DNA from: Cupriavidus agavae
Lineage (GTDB): Bacteria > Pseudomonadota > Gammaproteobacteria > Burkholderiales > Burkholderiaceae
NCBI RefSeq assembly: GCF_004217045.1
Contig: NZ_SGXM01000011.1
Coordinates: forward strand, 1-64,000
Length of the DNA: 64,000 nucleotides
Direction: 5' to 3'
Shown here in pieces: positions 18,627 through 35,100 of the stretch. The first letter of the stretch is position 1; each line of letters opens with the position of its first letter. The position numbers and the translations under genes are program-made. A model generated the notes under the pieces. It was not told where the DNA came from. It saw only the letters and a program-made list of their open reading frames with translations, and ran no database searches.

Positions 18627-19109
18627 ATGGTGCAAGACCGCCGGCAGGACCCAGATTGGCGCGACGATTGGGATGATAACGCCCGCGAGAAAGACGAAGC
18701 TGTCGATCCGCTGTCGCGCGCCGATGCCGTGAAGCTGCTGGGCGAGCGCGCGTTGCGCCCGTCGCGCATGACGCCGGGCAAGGTTGTGGTGGCCCAGGTG
18801 GTTGTGACGCTGCTGTCGGCCGTTGCCTGGGCGGTGTTCGCGCAGGATCGTGCGGCGGCAGGCTGGTCGGCCTTCTTCGGCGGCATGGCGTGTTTCGTCC
18901 CGAGCGGCTTCTTCGCGCTGCGGTTGTACGTGTCGCGCAAGCAGCCGTCGGTAGGCGGCCTGGTGGCCGGCGAGGCGATCAAGATCTTCGGCACCGTGGC
19001 ACTGCTGGTGCTGGTGATCGTGCTGTACCGTGAGCTGCGATGGGTACCGTTGCTGGTCACGTTCCTGTTGGCACTCAAGACTTATTGGGTGGCGCTCGCG
19101 GTCCGCTAA
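18627..19109 (+). CDS. atpI: ATP synthase subunit I-like protein
   Basis: A 160-residue membrane protein at the head of the ATP synthase operon, the position and size of AtpI. It has a charged N-terminus (about 50 residues, RRQDPDWRDDWDDNAREKDE) and four hydrophobic segments. AtpI proteins assist assembly of the c-ring and possibly Mg2+ uptake. Sequence conservation in this family is low, so the assignment rests largely on location, topology and length. The ATG at 18627 has AGGCAGG 6 nt upstream; an upstream in-frame start at 18573 is less likely. Confidence 0.85.
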   Translation: MVQDRRQDPDWRDDWDDNAREKDEAVDPLSRADAVKLLGERALRPSRMTPGKVVVAQVVVTLLSAVAWAVFAQDRAAAGWSAFFGGMACFVPSGFFALRLYVSRKQPSVGGLVAGEAIKIFGTVALLVLVIVLYRELRWVPLLVTFLLALKTYWVALAVR

Positions 19110-19252
19110 GCGGACAGACGCGAATCCCGTCGCCCTTGGCACTGCCGGAAGCAGGGCCACGGCGTGGGGCTGGCGTCTCAGATGAGGCACCCATCCGGAA
19201 TATCAAGGTTTCACGCGCTGCGCGTCATGAACATGAAGCGCAGTGTGAGTAA

Positions 19253-20582
<1,330 letters not shown>

Positions 20583-20687
20583 GTCTTTTCGGTCTGCATG
20601 ATGCTGACGGGCGGCGCAGGCCTCAGTCCGATGGCCTGGCCGCCCTTGTGCATTTATCTGTAGTTTGATTACCGAAAGGAACACACC

Positions 20688-21158
20688 ATGAATCTGAACG
20701 CAACGTTTCTTGCGCAGATGGTCGTGTTCTTCATCCTGTGGTGGGTTGTTGCCAAATTCATTTGGCCGCCGCTGGTGAAGGCGCTCGACGAACGCGCAAA
20801 GAAGATCGCCGATGGCCTCGCCGCTGCCGAAAAGGGCAAGGCGGAGCTTGAACTCGCCAACAAGCGTGTGGACCAGGCCATGGCCGAAGCCCGCACCGAA
20901 GGCGCGCAACGCGTGGCCGACGCTGAGAAGCGCGCCCAGGCAGCCGCCGACGAGATCAAGCAGAACGCCCAGGCGGAAGCCGCACGCATCATCGCCCAGG
21001 CCAAGGCCGAGGCGGAACAGCAGGTGACCCGCGCACGCGAAACGCTGCGCGACCAGGTTGCCGTGCTGGCCGTGAAGGGTGCCGAGCAGATCCTCAAGCG
21101 TGAAGTGAACGCGCAGGTGCACGCAGACCTGCTCAATCAACTCAAGGCTGAGCTCTAA
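20688..21158 (+). CDS. atpF: F1Fo ATP synthase subunit b
   Basis: A 156-residue peripheral-stalk subunit. One N-terminal membrane helix (about residues 5-27, [20 protein letters not shown]) is followed by a long charged, alanine-rich coiled coil. The early Asn-rich start and the WPP motif after the membrane helix are standard. GAAAGGA lies upstream of the ATG. The atpH start comes 2 nt after the stop. Confidence 0.97.
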   Translation: MNLNATFLAQMVVFFILWWVVAKFIWPPLVKALDERAKKIADGLAAAEKGKAELELANKRVDQAMAEARTEGAQRVADAEKRAQAAADEIKQNAQAEAARIIAQAKAEAEQQVTRARETLRDQVAVLAVKGAEQILKREVNAQVHADLLNQLKAEL

Positions 21159-21160
21159 TC

Positions 21161-21703
21161 ATGGCTGAAACCGCAACCATTGCCCGTCCCTACGCCGAGG
21201 CGCTGTTCCGCGTCGCGAGCGAAGCCGGTGCAGGCAACCTGGGTGCATGGTCCGAACTGGTGTCGGAAATGGGGCAGGTTGCCGCCAATCCCGACATGCA
21301 GGCGCTCGCCACCGATCCGAACGTCCCGGGCTCGAAGCTCGAGGAAGTGTTCCTGTCGGTGCTGAAGAGCCCGGTGAACGATGAAGCGCGACGCTTTGTC
21401 AGGCTGCTGGTGGAAAACAGCCGCCTGACGGTGTTGCCGGAAATCGCCGAACAGTTCCATGCGCTCAAGAACGCCCGCGAGGGGTCGTCCGATGTCGAGA
21501 TCACCAGCGCTTTCCCGCTGGACGATTCGCAGAAGAACGAACTGGTCGCCGCACTCGAACGCAAGTTCGGCCGCAAGCTGTACGCGAACGTGGTGGTGGA
21601 CCCATCGCTGATCGGCGGCGTGAGCGTCAAGGTCGGCGACGAAGTGCTCGACACCTCCGTGCGCACGCGCCTGGCTGCCATGCAAGCCACGCTGACCGCC
21701 TGA
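21161..21703 (+). CDS. atpH: F1Fo ATP synthase subunit delta
   Basis: A 180-residue subunit linking the F1 head to the b-dimer. Family marks are [12 protein letters not shown] at the N-terminus and the C-terminal [20 protein letters not shown] with ASVRTRLA-like tail. It follows atpF with a 2-nt gap and precedes atpA by about 40 nt. Confidence 0.96.
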   Translation: MAETATIARPYAEALFRVASEAGAGNLGAWSELVSEMGQVAANPDMQALATDPNVPGSKLEEVFLSVLKSPVNDEARRFVRLLVENSRLTVLPEIAEQFHALKNAREGSSDVEITSAFPLDDSQKNELVAALERKFGRKLYANVVVDPSLIGGVSVKVGDEVLDTSVRTRLAAMQATLTA

Positions 21704-21742
21704 CCGCAACGGCCGACGGATTGAAGAATTAGGAGCATTGTG

Positions 21743-23284
21743 ATGCAACTGAACCCCTCAGAAATCAGCGAGCTGATCAAGTCCCGCATCTCGGGTCTTG
21801 GCGCCGACGCTGAAGTGCGCAACACCGGCACGGTGATTTCCGTGACCGATGGTATCTGCCGCGTGCACGGCCTGTCCGGCGTGATGCAGGGCGAGATGCT
21901 GGAATTCCCGGGTAACACCTTTGGCCTGGCACTGAACCTCGAGCGTGACTCGGTGGGTGCCGTGGTGCTGGGTGACTACGAACACATTTCGGAAGGCGAT
22001 ACGGTCAAGTGCACCGGCCGCATTCTGGAAGTGCCGGTTGGCAAGGAACTGCTGGGCCGCGTGGTCAACACGCTGGGCCAGCCGATCGACGGCAAGGGTC
22101 CGATCAACGCCAAGGAAACGGACGTGATCGAGAAGGTGGCTCCGGGCGTGATCGCACGTCAGTCGGTGAGCCAGCCGGTGCAGACCGGCCTGAAGTCGAT
22201 CGACGCGATGGTGCCGATCGGCCGTGGCCAGCGCGAGCTGATCATTGGCGACCGCCAGACCGGCAAGACCGCCGTGGCCGTCGACGCCATCATCAACCAG
22301 AAGGGCAAGGGCGTCTTCTGCGTGTACGTGGCAATCGGCCAGAAGGCTTCGACGATCTCGAACGTGGTCCGCAAGCTCGAAGAGCTGGGCGCCATGGAAT
22401 ACACGATCGTCGTGGCCGCATCGGCTTCGGACTCGGCCGCCATGCAGTACCTGGCTGCCTACGCCGGCTGCACGATGGGCGAATACTTCCGCGACCGCGG
22501 CGAAGACGCACTGATCGTTTATGACGATCTGACCAAGCAGGCCTGGGCCTACCGTCAGGTGTCGCTGCTGCTGCGCCGCCCGCCGGGCCGCGAAGCCTAC
22601 CCGGGCGACGTGTTCTACCTGCACTCGCGCCTGCTGGAGCGTGCTGCCCGCGTGAACGAAGACTACGTGGCCAAGTTCACGAACGGCGCCGTCACCGGCA
22701 AGACCGGTTCGCTGACCGCGCTGCCCGTGATCGAAACGCAGGCTGGCGACGTGTCCGCCTTCGTGCCGACCAACGTGATCTCGATCACCGACGGCCAGAT
22801 CTTCCTGGAAACCGACCTGTTCAACGCCGGTATCCGCCCCGCCATCAACGCCGGTATCTCGGTGTCGCGTGTGGGTGGTGCAGCGCAGACCAAGATCGTC
22901 AAGAAGCTGTCCGGCGGTATCCGTACCGACCTGGCCCAGTACCGTGAACTGGCTGCGTTCGCGCAGTTTGCCTCGGACCTGGACGATGCCACCCGCAAGC
23001 AGCTGGAGCGCGGCCGCCGCGTGACGGAACTGCTCAAGCAGCCGCAATACCAGCCGCTGCAGGTGTGGCAACTGGCCGCGTCGCTGTATGCCGCGAACAA
23101 TGGCTTCCTCGACAACGTCGACGTGAAGGACATCCTGCCGTTCGAAAAGGGCCTGCACGACCACCTGAAGACCAAGTTCGCCGACCTCGTCAACCGCATC
23201 GAAGATACCAAGGATCTGTCGAAGGACGACGAAGCCGCCCTGCGTGCCGCGATCGAGGATTTCAGGAAGTCCGCCGCGTTCTAA
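21743..23284 (+). CDS. atpA: F1Fo ATP synthase subunit alpha
   Basis: A 513-residue non-catalytic nucleotide-binding subunit. Walker A GDRQTGKT is at residues 169-176. The ATP synthase signature [13 protein letters not shown] is seen near residue 370. The ATG at 21743 is preferred over the adjacent GTG at 21740 because AGGAG (21731-21735) is then at the best spacing and MQLNPSEIS is the normal family start. Confidence 0.98.
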   Translation: MQLNPSEISELIKSRISGLGADAEVRNTGTVISVTDGICRVHGLSGVMQGEMLEFPGNTFGLALNLERDSVGAVVLGDYEHISEGDTVKCTGRILEVPVGKELLGRVVNTLGQPIDGKGPINAKETDVIEKVAPGVIARQSVSQPVQTGLKSIDAMVPIGRGQRELIIGDRQTGKTAVAVDAIINQKGKGVFCVYVAIGQKASTISNVVRKLEELGAMEYTIVVAASASDSAAMQYLAAYAGCTMGEYFRDRGEDALIVYDDLTKQAWAYRQVSLLLRRPPGREAYPGDVFYLHSRLLERAARVNEDYVAKFTNGAVTGKTGSLTALPVIETQAGDVSAFVPTNVISITDGQIFLETDLFNAGIRPAINAGISVSRVGGAAQTKIVKKLSGGIRTDLAQYRELAAFAQFASDLDDATRKQLERGRRVTELLKQPQYQPLQVWQLAASLYAANNGFLDNVDVKDILPFEKGLHDHLKTKFADLVNRIEDTKDLSKDDEAALRAAIEDFRKSAAF

Positions 23285-23351
23285 CCGCGTGATTCCATGC
23301 GCCGCGCCGCCGCCGCAAGGCCGGGGCGCGGCATGAATGGAGAGGAAAGAT

Positions 23352-24227
23352 ATGGCCGGAACGAAAGAGATTCGAACCAAGATCAAGAGCGTGCAGAACA
23401 CGCGAAAGATCACCAAGGCGATGGAGATGGTCGCCGCGTCCAAGATGCGCAAGGCGCAGGAACGGATGCGGAATGCCCGCCCCTACGCCGAGAAAGTGCG
23501 CAATATCGCAGCGCACCTGGCCACTGCCAACCCCGAGTTCAAGCACCCGTTCATGGTGGGACGCGATGTCAAGCGCGTCGGCATGATCGTCGTGACGACC
23601 GACAAGGGCCTGTGCGGTGGCATGAACACCAACGTGCTGCGAGCTGTGACCAACGAACTGAGGACCCTGCAGGGCCGTGGCGTGGACGTGCAAGCGACCG
23701 CCATCGGCACCAAGGGCATGCAGTTCCTGGGCCGCATCGGCGCCAAGGTGGTCTCGAACGTGGTGCACCTCGGTGACACCCCGCACCTGGAAAAGCTGAT
23801 CGGCGCGATCAAGGTCCAGCTGGATGCCTTCACCAACGGCGAAGTCGATGCGGTGTACCTGGCCTATACCAGGTTCATCAACACGATGAAGCAGGAGCCG
23901 ATGGTCGAGCAGCTGCTGCCCCTGGCGGCCGACAAGCTGACCCAGACCGAAGATGAAAAGCGCGCCTACTCGTGGGATTACATCTACGAGCCCGACGCCC
24001 AGACGGTTGTGGAAGAGCTGCTCGTCCGCTACGTCGAGGCGCTGGTGTACCAGGCCGTGGCCGAGAACATGGCGTCGGAGCAATCCGCGCGCATGGTGGC
24101 CATGAAGGCGGCGTCCGACAATGCCAAGAACGTGATTGGCGAACTGCAGCTGGTCTACAACAAGACCCGCCAGGCCGCGATCACCAAGGAACTGTCGGAA
24201 ATCGTCAGCGGCGCGGCTGCGGTCTAA
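23352..24227 (+). CDS. atpG: F1Fo ATP synthase subunit gamma
   Basis: A 291-residue central-shaft subunit. The N-terminal helix [20 protein letters not shown] and the C-terminal helix [20 protein letters not shown] form the coiled-coil rotor; [10 protein letters not shown] is the conserved loop. The ATG at 23352 follows GGAGAGGAAAG; an upstream in-frame ATG at 23337 adds five residues without support. Confidence 0.97.
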   Translation: MAGTKEIRTKIKSVQNTRKITKAMEMVAASKMRKAQERMRNARPYAEKVRNIAAHLATANPEFKHPFMVGRDVKRVGMIVVTTDKGLCGGMNTNVLRAVTNELRTLQGRGVDVQATAIGTKGMQFLGRIGAKVVSNVVHLGDTPHLEKLIGAIKVQLDAFTNGEVDAVYLAYTRFINTMKQEPMVEQLLPLAADKLTQTEDEKRAYSWDYIYEPDAQTVVEELLVRYVEALVYQAVAENMASEQSARMVAMKAASDNAKNVIGELQLVYNKTRQAAITKELSEIVSGAAAV

Positions 24228-25664
<1,437 letters not shown>

Positions 25665-25673
25665 GCGGGGTCT

Positions 25674-25731
25674 TTCGCCTTCACCGGCCGGGGCGGGCTG
25701 CCGCAAGGCGGCTGCCCGGGCTGAAGGCGAA
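25674..25731 (+). other. Intra-operon stem-loop between atpD and atpC
   Basis: TTCGCCTTCA (25674-25683) pairs with TGAAGGCGAA (25722-25731), enclosing a GC-rich inner hairpin. There is no T-run, so it is more likely an mRNA processing or stability element than a terminator. Confidence 0.5.
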
Positions 25732-25784
25732 TCACCGTTTCCCGTGTTTCGGGGAGCGAACGCCTTCTGGAGAAAGGATCAAAT

Positions 25785-26201
25785 ATGGCAACCATTCTTG
25801 TAGACGTCGTCAGCGCGGAAGCGTCGATCTTTTCCGGCCAGGCGAAGTTCGTTGCGCTGCCGGGCGAGACGGGTGAGCTCGGTATCCTGCCGGGCCACAC
25901 GCCGCTGATCACGCGTATCCAGCCCGGTGCGGTCCGCATCGAGAAGGAAGACGGCAGCGAGGAGTTCGTGTTCGTTGCCGGCGGCATTCTGGAAGTCCAG
26001 CCCCAGCACGTCACCGTGCTGGCCGACACCGCCATTCGCGGTGGCGATCTGGACGAAGCCAAGGCCCAGGAAGCGAAGCGTGCTGCCGAGGAACTGATGC
26101 AGAACCAGAGCAGCGACCTCGACCTGGCACGCGCCCAAAGCGAACTGGCCGTGGCCGCCGCGCAACTGGCTGCGATCGCCCGCCTGCGTCGTAAGAAGTA
26201 A
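25785..26201 (+). CDS. atpC: F1Fo ATP synthase subunit epsilon
   Basis: A 138-residue subunit with an N-terminal beta-barrel ([39 protein letters not shown]) and a C-terminal helical hairpin ending [11 protein letters not shown]. It inhibits ATP hydrolysis by F1. GAGAAAGGA lies upstream of the ATG. It closes the eight-subunit operon. Confidence 0.97.
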   Translation: MATILVDVVSAEASIFSGQAKFVALPGETGELGILPGHTPLITRIQPGAVRIEKEDGSEEFVFVAGGILEVQPQHVTVLADTAIRGGDLDEAKAQEAKRAAEELMQNQSSDLDLARAQSELAVAAAQLAAIARLRRKK

Positions 26202-26217
26202 GCATTACCTGCAGTCC

Positions 26218-26277
26218 GCCGCGCTGTTGTTTTTTCAGCGCGGCAACGAAAAAGGCAGCCTCCCGGCTGCCTTTTTT
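26218..26277 (+). terminator. Double terminator after the atp operon
   Basis: GCCGCGCTG (26218-26226) pairs with CAGCGCGGC (26236-26244) around a T-rich loop. A second stem, AAAAAGGCAG with CTGCCTTTTT (26249-26276), ends in a T-run. Confidence 0.88.
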
Positions 26278-27009
26278 CATATTCGCACGCTATATTTTCG
26301 TGCCGGGACCACAAAAAAAAGCGCGCGGGCCGGGGAGGCACCGCGCGGACGGGAAAATCCCTTCGAGGGGTCAATTCGAAGGAACGGGTTCGGTCCCAGG
26401 AGATTTACTTACACGCGCAGCGGAACTTGGCGTCCGCATATTCGGCGAGATTCCCACTGCGGAACCTCAAGCCTCGCGCTTCCGGTCTTCCTGGAAATTC
26501 CGGATCAGCCACATCTGATCGTGCTGGTCCGAATAAATCGGGTTACTGCTCGGGCTTTCTTCTGCACCCCTTGTTTTTCAAGACGTTAGCGGCGGGGGCG
26601 CCTCACACCAAGCGCTGGTCTGTCAATGCATTGTGGGGGAAACTTCCGGGTGTGGCAGTAACAAAATGTATCGTTTTGCAAGTAGTTGAAAGGCCGGCGC
26701 AATGTAATCCGGCGTTTAAAACACTTTCGATCGATTTTGAAACCGTTTTCATGTCGTGCATTGGCAGATACTGCCGAATCTAATGTTAATACATTAGCGA
26801 GCTAGTGTACTGAATGCATTACGTTTTCTGGGGCGGATTCATCGCCATACCCTTCTTTCGTGGGATAAGCCCCGGGCACACCTAACAGAAGTGTTCGTTG
26901 GCGCATTCAGCGTTACGATTCGAAACGGTTGATGTTTCGATTTTCGTGCGACGGATCGGCCGCAACTCCCGCTACACTGGCGGCCCCGCCGTCTCTTCTT
27001 CCAACCGCC
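26278..27009. other. Dyad-rich spacer upstream of the esterase gene
   Basis: About 730 bp without a supported protein gene. From about 26580 to 26830 the sequence becomes AT-richer than its surroundings and carries several close dyads: TGAAACCGTTTTCA (26738-26751), GGCAG-ATA-CTGCC (26763-26775) and CTAATGT-TAAT-ACATTAG (26780-26797). These look like operators or promoter elements. No RNA gene was recognised. Confidence 0.45.
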
Positions 27010-27966
27010 ATGGCCATCGATCCCCAGCTCCAGGACTATTACCGCCGCATGGCCGAGCGCTACGCCGGACAACCGATGGCGGACGAAGCCGCCGGGCGTC
27101 GCGCGCGGTTCGAAGACGTTGCAGCACTTTCCCAGATGCCGGACCCCGAGGGCATGCAGGTCTCCGAGATCGGGATTCCCGTCCAGGGCGCCATGCTGGG
27201 CGCCCGCATGTTCCGACCGAACGTGACTGGCACGCCGCGCCTGATTGTCTATTTCCATGGCGGAGGCTGGGTCGTCGGCTCTTCCGCCACGCACCACACG
27301 GTTGCCGCGCTGCTGGCCGCCGATACTGGCTGCGCGGTGGTCAGCGTTGACTACCGGCTGTCGCCCGAACACGGCTTCCCCGCGCCTTGCGACGACGCCA
27401 TCGCCGCCGTGCAGTGGCTCGCCACGCAACGCGGCGCGTTCGATGTAACCCCGGACTTCCTCGCAGTCGCGGGCGATAGCGCTGGCGGCCATCTGGCAGC
27501 GGTCGCCGCCCGCGCCATCAACGACGCCGCCGGCAGGCCGGTCGTCAACGCCCAGTTGCTGATCTATCCCGTGGCCGCGCCGGTGCTGACGACCGAGAGC
27601 TACCGCGCCTTTGCCGACGGCCCGGGCCTGACACGTGACGAAATGGCCTGGTTCTGGACCCAGTTCATCGGTGCGGAGGCGCTGACGCGCGGCGCCGACC
27701 AGGCCGATCCTCGCATCAACCTGATGGCGACGGCACCGCTGCAACTGCCGCCCGCCACCGTGGTCATGGTGGCAGCCAATGACGTGCTGCGCGATGACGG
27801 CCTGGCCTATGCCGATTTCCTGGTGCGCCACGATGCACCGGTCATCACGATCGAGGCCAGCGGCATGACGCACGGCTTCGCGCGGTTGCAGCCGGAGGCA
27901 CCGCGCGCACGCGAGTGGATGCGTCGGGCCGCACAAGCGTTCGTTGGCTGCCTCGACGATCTCTGA
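27010..27966 (+). CDS. Alpha/beta hydrolase (hormone-sensitive-lipase family esterase)
   Basis: A 318-residue esterase of the HSL (family IV) group. The oxyanion-hole motif HGGGW is at residues 83-87 and the nucleophile motif GDSAGG has Ser157. The catalytic His is probably in GMTHGF near the end, with an Asp about 30 residues earlier (NDVLRDDG). These enzymes hydrolyse short-chain esters in the cytoplasm. The start MAIDPQLQDYYRRMAERYAG is chosen by homology of length; no Shine-Dalgarno is clear, and a start at 26929 would add 27 non-conserved residues. It is followed by hemE, but functional linkage is unlikely. Confidence 0.9.
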   Translation: MAIDPQLQDYYRRMAERYAGQPMADEAAGRRARFEDVAALSQMPDPEGMQVSEIGIPVQGAMLGARMFRPNVTGTPRLIVYFHGGGWVVGSSATHHTVAALLAADTGCAVVSVDYRLSPEHGFPAPCDDAIAAVQWLATQRGAFDVTPDFLAVAGDSAGGHLAAVAARAINDAAGRPVVNAQLLIYPVAAPVLTTESYRAFADGPGLTRDEMAWFWTQFIGAEALTRGADQADPRINLMATAPLQLPPATVVMVAANDVLRDDGLAYADFLVRHDAPVITIEASGMTHGFARLQPEAPRAREWMRRAAQAFVGCLDDL

Positions 27967-28059
27967 CCAGCCGTCGCACCTCCCTATGATCGGCATCACT
28001 GCGACAGCCGTGGGCACCCCGGCGCGTTCCCGTAGAATGTCGGTCTCACGAGGATGACC

Positions 28060-29145
28060 ATGATCGCATTGCAGAACGACACTTTCCTGCGCGCGCTGCG
28101 CCGGCAGCCCACCGAATACACGCCGTTGTGGCTGATGCGCCAGGCGGGCCGCTATCTGCCCGAGTACAACGCCACGCGCGCGCGCGCCGGCAGCTTTCTC
28201 GGACTGGCAAAGAATCCGGCCTATGCCACGGAAGTGACGCTGCAACCGCTCGATCGCTATCCGCTCGATGCGGCGATCCTGTTCTCGGACATTCTTACCG
28301 TGCCCGACGCAATGGGTCTGGGCCTGTCGTTCGCGCAGGGCGAGGGTCCGCGCTTTGCCCACCCGCTGCGTACCGAAGGCGATGTCGCCCGCCTGGCCGT
28401 GCCCGACATGTCGTCGCTGCAGTATGTATTCGACGCCGTCAGCGAGATCCGACGCGCGCTGGTGCAGGATGGCAAGCAACGCGTGCCCCTGATCGGCTTT
28501 TCGGGCAGCCCCTGGACGCTGGCGTGCTACATGGTCGAAGGTGGCGGTTCCGACGATTTCCGGACCGTGAAGGCCATGATGTACGGCCGGCCCGACCTGA
28601 TGCACCGCATCCTGGAGATCAACGCCGAGGCCGTGACCGCCTATCTGAACGCGCAGATCGAGGCAGGGGCACAGGCGGTGATGGTCTTCGACACCTGGGG
28701 TGGCGCGCTGGCCGACGGTATGTACCAGGCGTTCTCGCTGGCCTACGTGCGCCGCGTGCTGCAGGGCCTGAAGCGCGAGCACGAAGGACAGCAGATCCCG
28801 GTCATCGTCTTCACCAAGGGCGGCGGCATCTGGCTGGAAGAGATCGCCGGTATCGAACCCGACGCGATCGGCCTGGACTGGACCGTGAACCTGACGCAGG
28901 CGCGGCAGCGCACCGGAAACCGCGTGGCGCTTCAGGGCAATATCGACCCGACAGTGCTGTTTGCGCCCGAGGCAGCCATCCGCGAGCAGGTGCGCAACGT
29001 CCTCGACAGTTTCGCGGCAGGCGGGGGCAGCGATGGCCACGTGTTCAACCTTGGCCATGGCATCTCACAATTCACGCCGCCCGAGAACGTTTCGGTGCTG
29101 GTCGATGAGGTCCATGCCCACAGCCGGCGGCTGCGTGGCGCCTAG
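28060..29145 (+). CDS. hemE: Uroporphyrinogen decarboxylase
   Basis: A 361-residue cytoplasmic enzyme converting uroporphyrinogen III to coproporphyrinogen III in haem synthesis. The two signatures are visible: [15 protein letters not shown] at about residues 23-37 and [17 protein letters not shown] near 150. The ATG at 28060 has AGGA at good spacing; a second ATG at 28054 adds two residues. Its product is used, after decarboxylation, by HemN (56839-58305). Confidence 0.96.
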   Translation: MIALQNDTFLRALRRQPTEYTPLWLMRQAGRYLPEYNATRARAGSFLGLAKNPAYATEVTLQPLDRYPLDAAILFSDILTVPDAMGLGLSFAQGEGPRFAHPLRTEGDVARLAVPDMSSLQYVFDAVSEIRRALVQDGKQRVPLIGFSGSPWTLACYMVEGGGSDDFRTVKAMMYGRPDLMHRILEINAEAVTAYLNAQIEAGAQAVMVFDTWGGALADGMYQAFSLAYVRRVLQGLKREHEGQQIPVIVFTKGGGIWLEEIAGIEPDAIGLDWTVNLTQARQRTGNRVALQGNIDPTVLFAPEAAIREQVRNVLDSFAAGGGSDGHVFNLGHGISQFTPPENVSVLVDEVHAHSRRLRGA

Positions 29146-29629
29146 TCGCCTCGGGCGATGGCGGGGTCGGGCATTACCTCGCGTCGCAACGATGTGATGG
29201 GTAAAGGCGCGCTTGTGGCGTCGGAGGCGCTAATGGCGGGCTGTCAAGTAAACTATTTTGATTTTTATCGCCAAAAAGGTGCCGGAGGCTTGCTGTCAAG
29301 GCTTGACTTATGCACACCGATAGGTTTGCGGCAGTGCACGACCGGGTTAGTCCCTAACTCAGTTAGGGGAGCATTGCAAGCTATTGATTTATAAGGCTTT
29401 GAATCTTCTCCAACCGGGGCGCCCGGAGCGATGAAACCCTTGTGGTGCGCGCCTTCGCGGCTCGTCGGCGCGACTTTTCAACAAAGTTATCCACAGGCAT
29501 TTTCCAGCAACGGTAAAACCTTCCATGGATCATCGACTTAGGGTCACATTTCAAGTTTTACTTTAAGTTGATGTTGCGCCGCACACTAACTTTCGTCTCG
29601 ACGGTCTCGTTTGCTTCCGTGCACCGAAA
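29146..29629. other. AT-richer spacer between hemE and priA
   Basis: A 484-bp spacer with no supported gene and a lower GC content than its surroundings. It contains the repeat GCTGTCAAG (29240-29248 and 29292-29300), the dyad GTCAAG-G-CTTGAC (29295-29307), a hairpin CCCTAACT-C-AGTTAGGG (29352-29368) and a perfect DnaA box at 29487-29495. Confidence 0.5.
29487..29495 (+). promoter_or_regulatory. Perfect DnaA box upstream of priA
   Basis: TTATCCACA within an AT-richer intergenic stretch, about 140 nt before the priA start. Confidence 0.55.
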
Positions 29630-31975
<2,346 letters not shown>

Positions 31976-32009
31976 TACTTCCCTTCGAGTCGGCTTGGCG
32001 TTGCTTTGG

Positions 32010-32083
32010 TGCAACCGGAATTCTGCCAAGTCGGTGTAGGTGGTTGCACTAGGTTGCACCTCGTATTTCTACGAGAGTAATAT
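32010..32083 (+). promoter_or_regulatory. putA control region: GTTGCA repeats, palindrome and probable promoter
   Basis: GTTGCA, the core bound by the PutA ribbon-helix-helix domain in enterobacteria, occurs at 32043-32048 and 32053-32058 (10 bp apart, same face of the helix) and inverted as TGCAAC at 32010-32015; GTTGCT at 32000-32005 is a near match. A palindrome CTCGTATTTCTACGAG follows at 32060-32075. TTGCAC (32054-32059) and TAATAT (32078-32083) could be -35 and -10 boxes with the palindrome in the 18-nt spacer. Confidence 0.7.
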
Positions 32084-32174
32084 CGCGCCAGCCCGGCATG
32101 CTGGCGGGGGTGCGCACATGCGTCCCGGCCGGCTGCCCACCGTCTTTCTGAAGATCTGCTGGAGAACTGCCCGC

Positions 32175-35100
32175 ATGGCCACCACCACCCTCGGCGTCAA
32201 GCTCGACGACGCCTCGCGCGAACGCCTGAAACGCGTTGCCCAATCGATCGACCGTACGCCGCACTGGCTGATCAAGCAGGCGATCTTCACGTATCTGGAG
32301 CAGGTCGAGCGCGGCCACCTGCCGCACGAGGCCGGCAACGGCGCGGCGCACGATGGCGATGGTTCGGACGCGGGTGAGTTCGCCCAGGGCGAGGCACTGG
32401 CCCAGCCGTTCCTCGAATTCGCCCAGAGCATCCAGCCGCAGTCGGTGCTGCGCGCGGCCATTACCTCTGCCTATCGTCGGCCCGAAACCGATTGCGTGCC
32501 GGTGCTGCTCGAGCAGGCCCGCCTGCCGAAGGCCGAGGCCGACGCCGCCATCAAGATGGCGCGCACGCTGGCGCAGAAGCTGCGCGAACAGAAAGTGGGT
32601 ACCGGCCGCGAAGGGCTGGTGCAGGGGCTGATCCAGGAATTCTCGCTGTCGTCGCAGGAAGGCGTGGCGCTGATGTGCCTGGCCGAGGCGCTGCTGCGCA
32701 TCCCCGACAAGGCCACGCGCGACGCGCTGATCCGCGACAAGATCAGCGGCGCCAACTGGCAGTCGCACCTGGGCCAGAGCCCGTCGCTGTTCGTCAACGC
32801 CGCCACCTGGGGCCTGCTGCTGACCGGCCGGCTGGTGGCCACGCATACCGAAGCGGGGCTGTCGAAGGCGCTGACGCGCATCATCGGCAAGGGCGGTGAA
32901 CCGCTGATCCGCAAGGGCGTGGACATGGCCATGCGCCTGATGGGCGAGCAGTTCGTCACTGGCGAGACCATTTCCGAGGCGCTGGCCAACGCGCGCAAGT
33001 ACGAGGCCGAAGGCTTCCGCTACTCGTACGACATGCTCGGCGAGGCCGCCATGACCGAGGCCGACGCGCAGCGCTACCTGGCGTCGTACGAGCAGGCGAT
33101 CCAGGCGATCGGGCAGGCGTCGCGCGGCCGGGGCATCTACGAGGGCCCGGGCATCTCCATCAAGCTGTCGGCGCTGCACCCGCGCTATAGCCGCGCCCAG
33201 CACGAGCGCGTGATTTCCGAGTTGTACGGCCGCCTGAAGAGCCTGACGCTGATGGCGCGCCAGTACGACATCGGCATCAATATCGACGCCGAAGAAGCTG
33301 ACCGCCTCGAAATCTCGCTCGACCTGCTGGAGCGGCTGTGCTTCGAGCCGGAACTGGCCGGCTGGAACGGTATCGGCTTCGTGGTGCAGGGCTACCAGAA
33401 GCGCTGCCCGTTCGTGATCGACTACCTGATCGACCTGGCGCGCCGCAGCCGTCACCGCCTGATGATCCGCCTGGTCAAGGGCGCCTACTGGGACAGCGAG
33501 ATCAAGCGCGCCCAGGTGGACGGCCTGGAAGGCTATCCGGTCTACACGCGCAAGGTCTACACCGACGTGGCTTACGTGGCATGCGCCCGCAAGCTGCTGT
33601 CGGTGCCGGACGCGATCTATCCGCAGTTCGCCACGCACAATGCGCATACGCTGTCGGCCATCTACCAGATCGCCGGCCAGAGCTACTACCCCGGCCAGTA
33701 CGAGTTCCAGTGCCTGCACGGCATGGGCGAGCCGCTGTACGACCAGATCGTCGGCCCGAAGTCGGACGGCAAGTTCAACCGCCCCTGCCGCATCTATGCC
33801 CCGGTGGGTACGCACGAGACGCTGCTGGCCTACCTGGTGCGCCGGCTGCTGGAAAACGGCGCGAATACGTCGTTCGTGAACCGGATTGCCGACGAATCGA
33901 TCCCGCTCGACGAACTGGTGGCCGATCCGGTGGCCGTGGTCGAGTCGATGCACAAGACCGAGGGCACGCTGGGCCTGCCGCACCCGCGCATCCCCCATCC
34001 GCGTGAACTGTATGGCGAGGCGCGTGCCAATTCGGCCGGTATCGACCTGTCGAACGAGCACCGCCTGGCCTCGCTTTCGTCGGCGCTGCTGGCCGGCACC
34101 AGCGAGAGCCACCGCGCCGAGCCGCTGCTGGGCGCCGACGTGGCACGCGGCGACGCGAAGCTCGAACCGGTGCTGAACCCGGCGGACCACCGCGACGTGG
34201 TGGGCCAGGTCGGCGAGGCAACGCCCGGGGAAGTGGAGGCCGCGCTGGTGGCCGCCGTGAACGTGGCGCCGATCTGGCAGGCCACGCCGCCGGAAGTGCG
34301 CGCCGCCGCGCTGGAACGTGCCGCTGACCTGATGGAAGCCCAGATGCAGCAGCTGATGGGCATCATCATGCGCGAGGCCGGCAAGACGTTCACGAATGCC
34401 ATTGCCGAAGTCCGCGAAGCGGTCGACTTCCTCCGTTACTACGCGGTGCAGGTGCGCGAGACGTTCTCGAACGACACGCATCGCCCGCTGGGTCCGGTGG
34501 TCTGCATCAGCCCGTGGAACTTCCCGCTGGCGATCTTCACCGGCCAGGTAGCCGCCGCACTGGCCGCCGGCAACCCGGTACTGGCCAAGCCGGCCGAGCA
34601 GACCCCGCTGATTGCCGCCGCCGCCGTGCGCCTGCTGCGCGAGGCCGGCGTGCCGGCTGGCGCCGTGCAACTGCTGCCGGGCCGTGGCGAGACCGTGGGT
34701 GCCGCGCTGGTGGGCGACGCCCGCGTCAAGGGCGTGATGTTCACCGGCTCCACCGAGGTGGCGCGCCTGCTGCAGCGCAACGTGGCGGGCCGCCTGGACG
34801 CCGCCGGCCGTCCGATTCCGCTGATCGCCGAGACCGGTGGCCAGAACGCGATGATCGTCGACTCCTCGGCACTGGCCGAGCAGGTGGTGGGCGATGTGGT
34901 GAATTCGGCCTTCGATTCGGCCGGGCAGCGCTGCTCGGCGCTGCGCGTGCTGTGCGTGCAGGACGACGTGGCCGACCGCATCCTGGAAATGCTCAAGGGC
35001 GCCATGGGCGAGCTGACGCTGGCCAACCCGGACCGGCTCTCGACCGACGTGGGCCCGGTGATCGACGAGGAAGCGCGCGGCAACATCGTGCGCCATATCG

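Noticed and set aside
26227-26783. Overlapping short frames after atpC
   Set aside because: No ribosome binding site, Arg/Pro/Ser-rich composition, and they run through the terminator hairpins.
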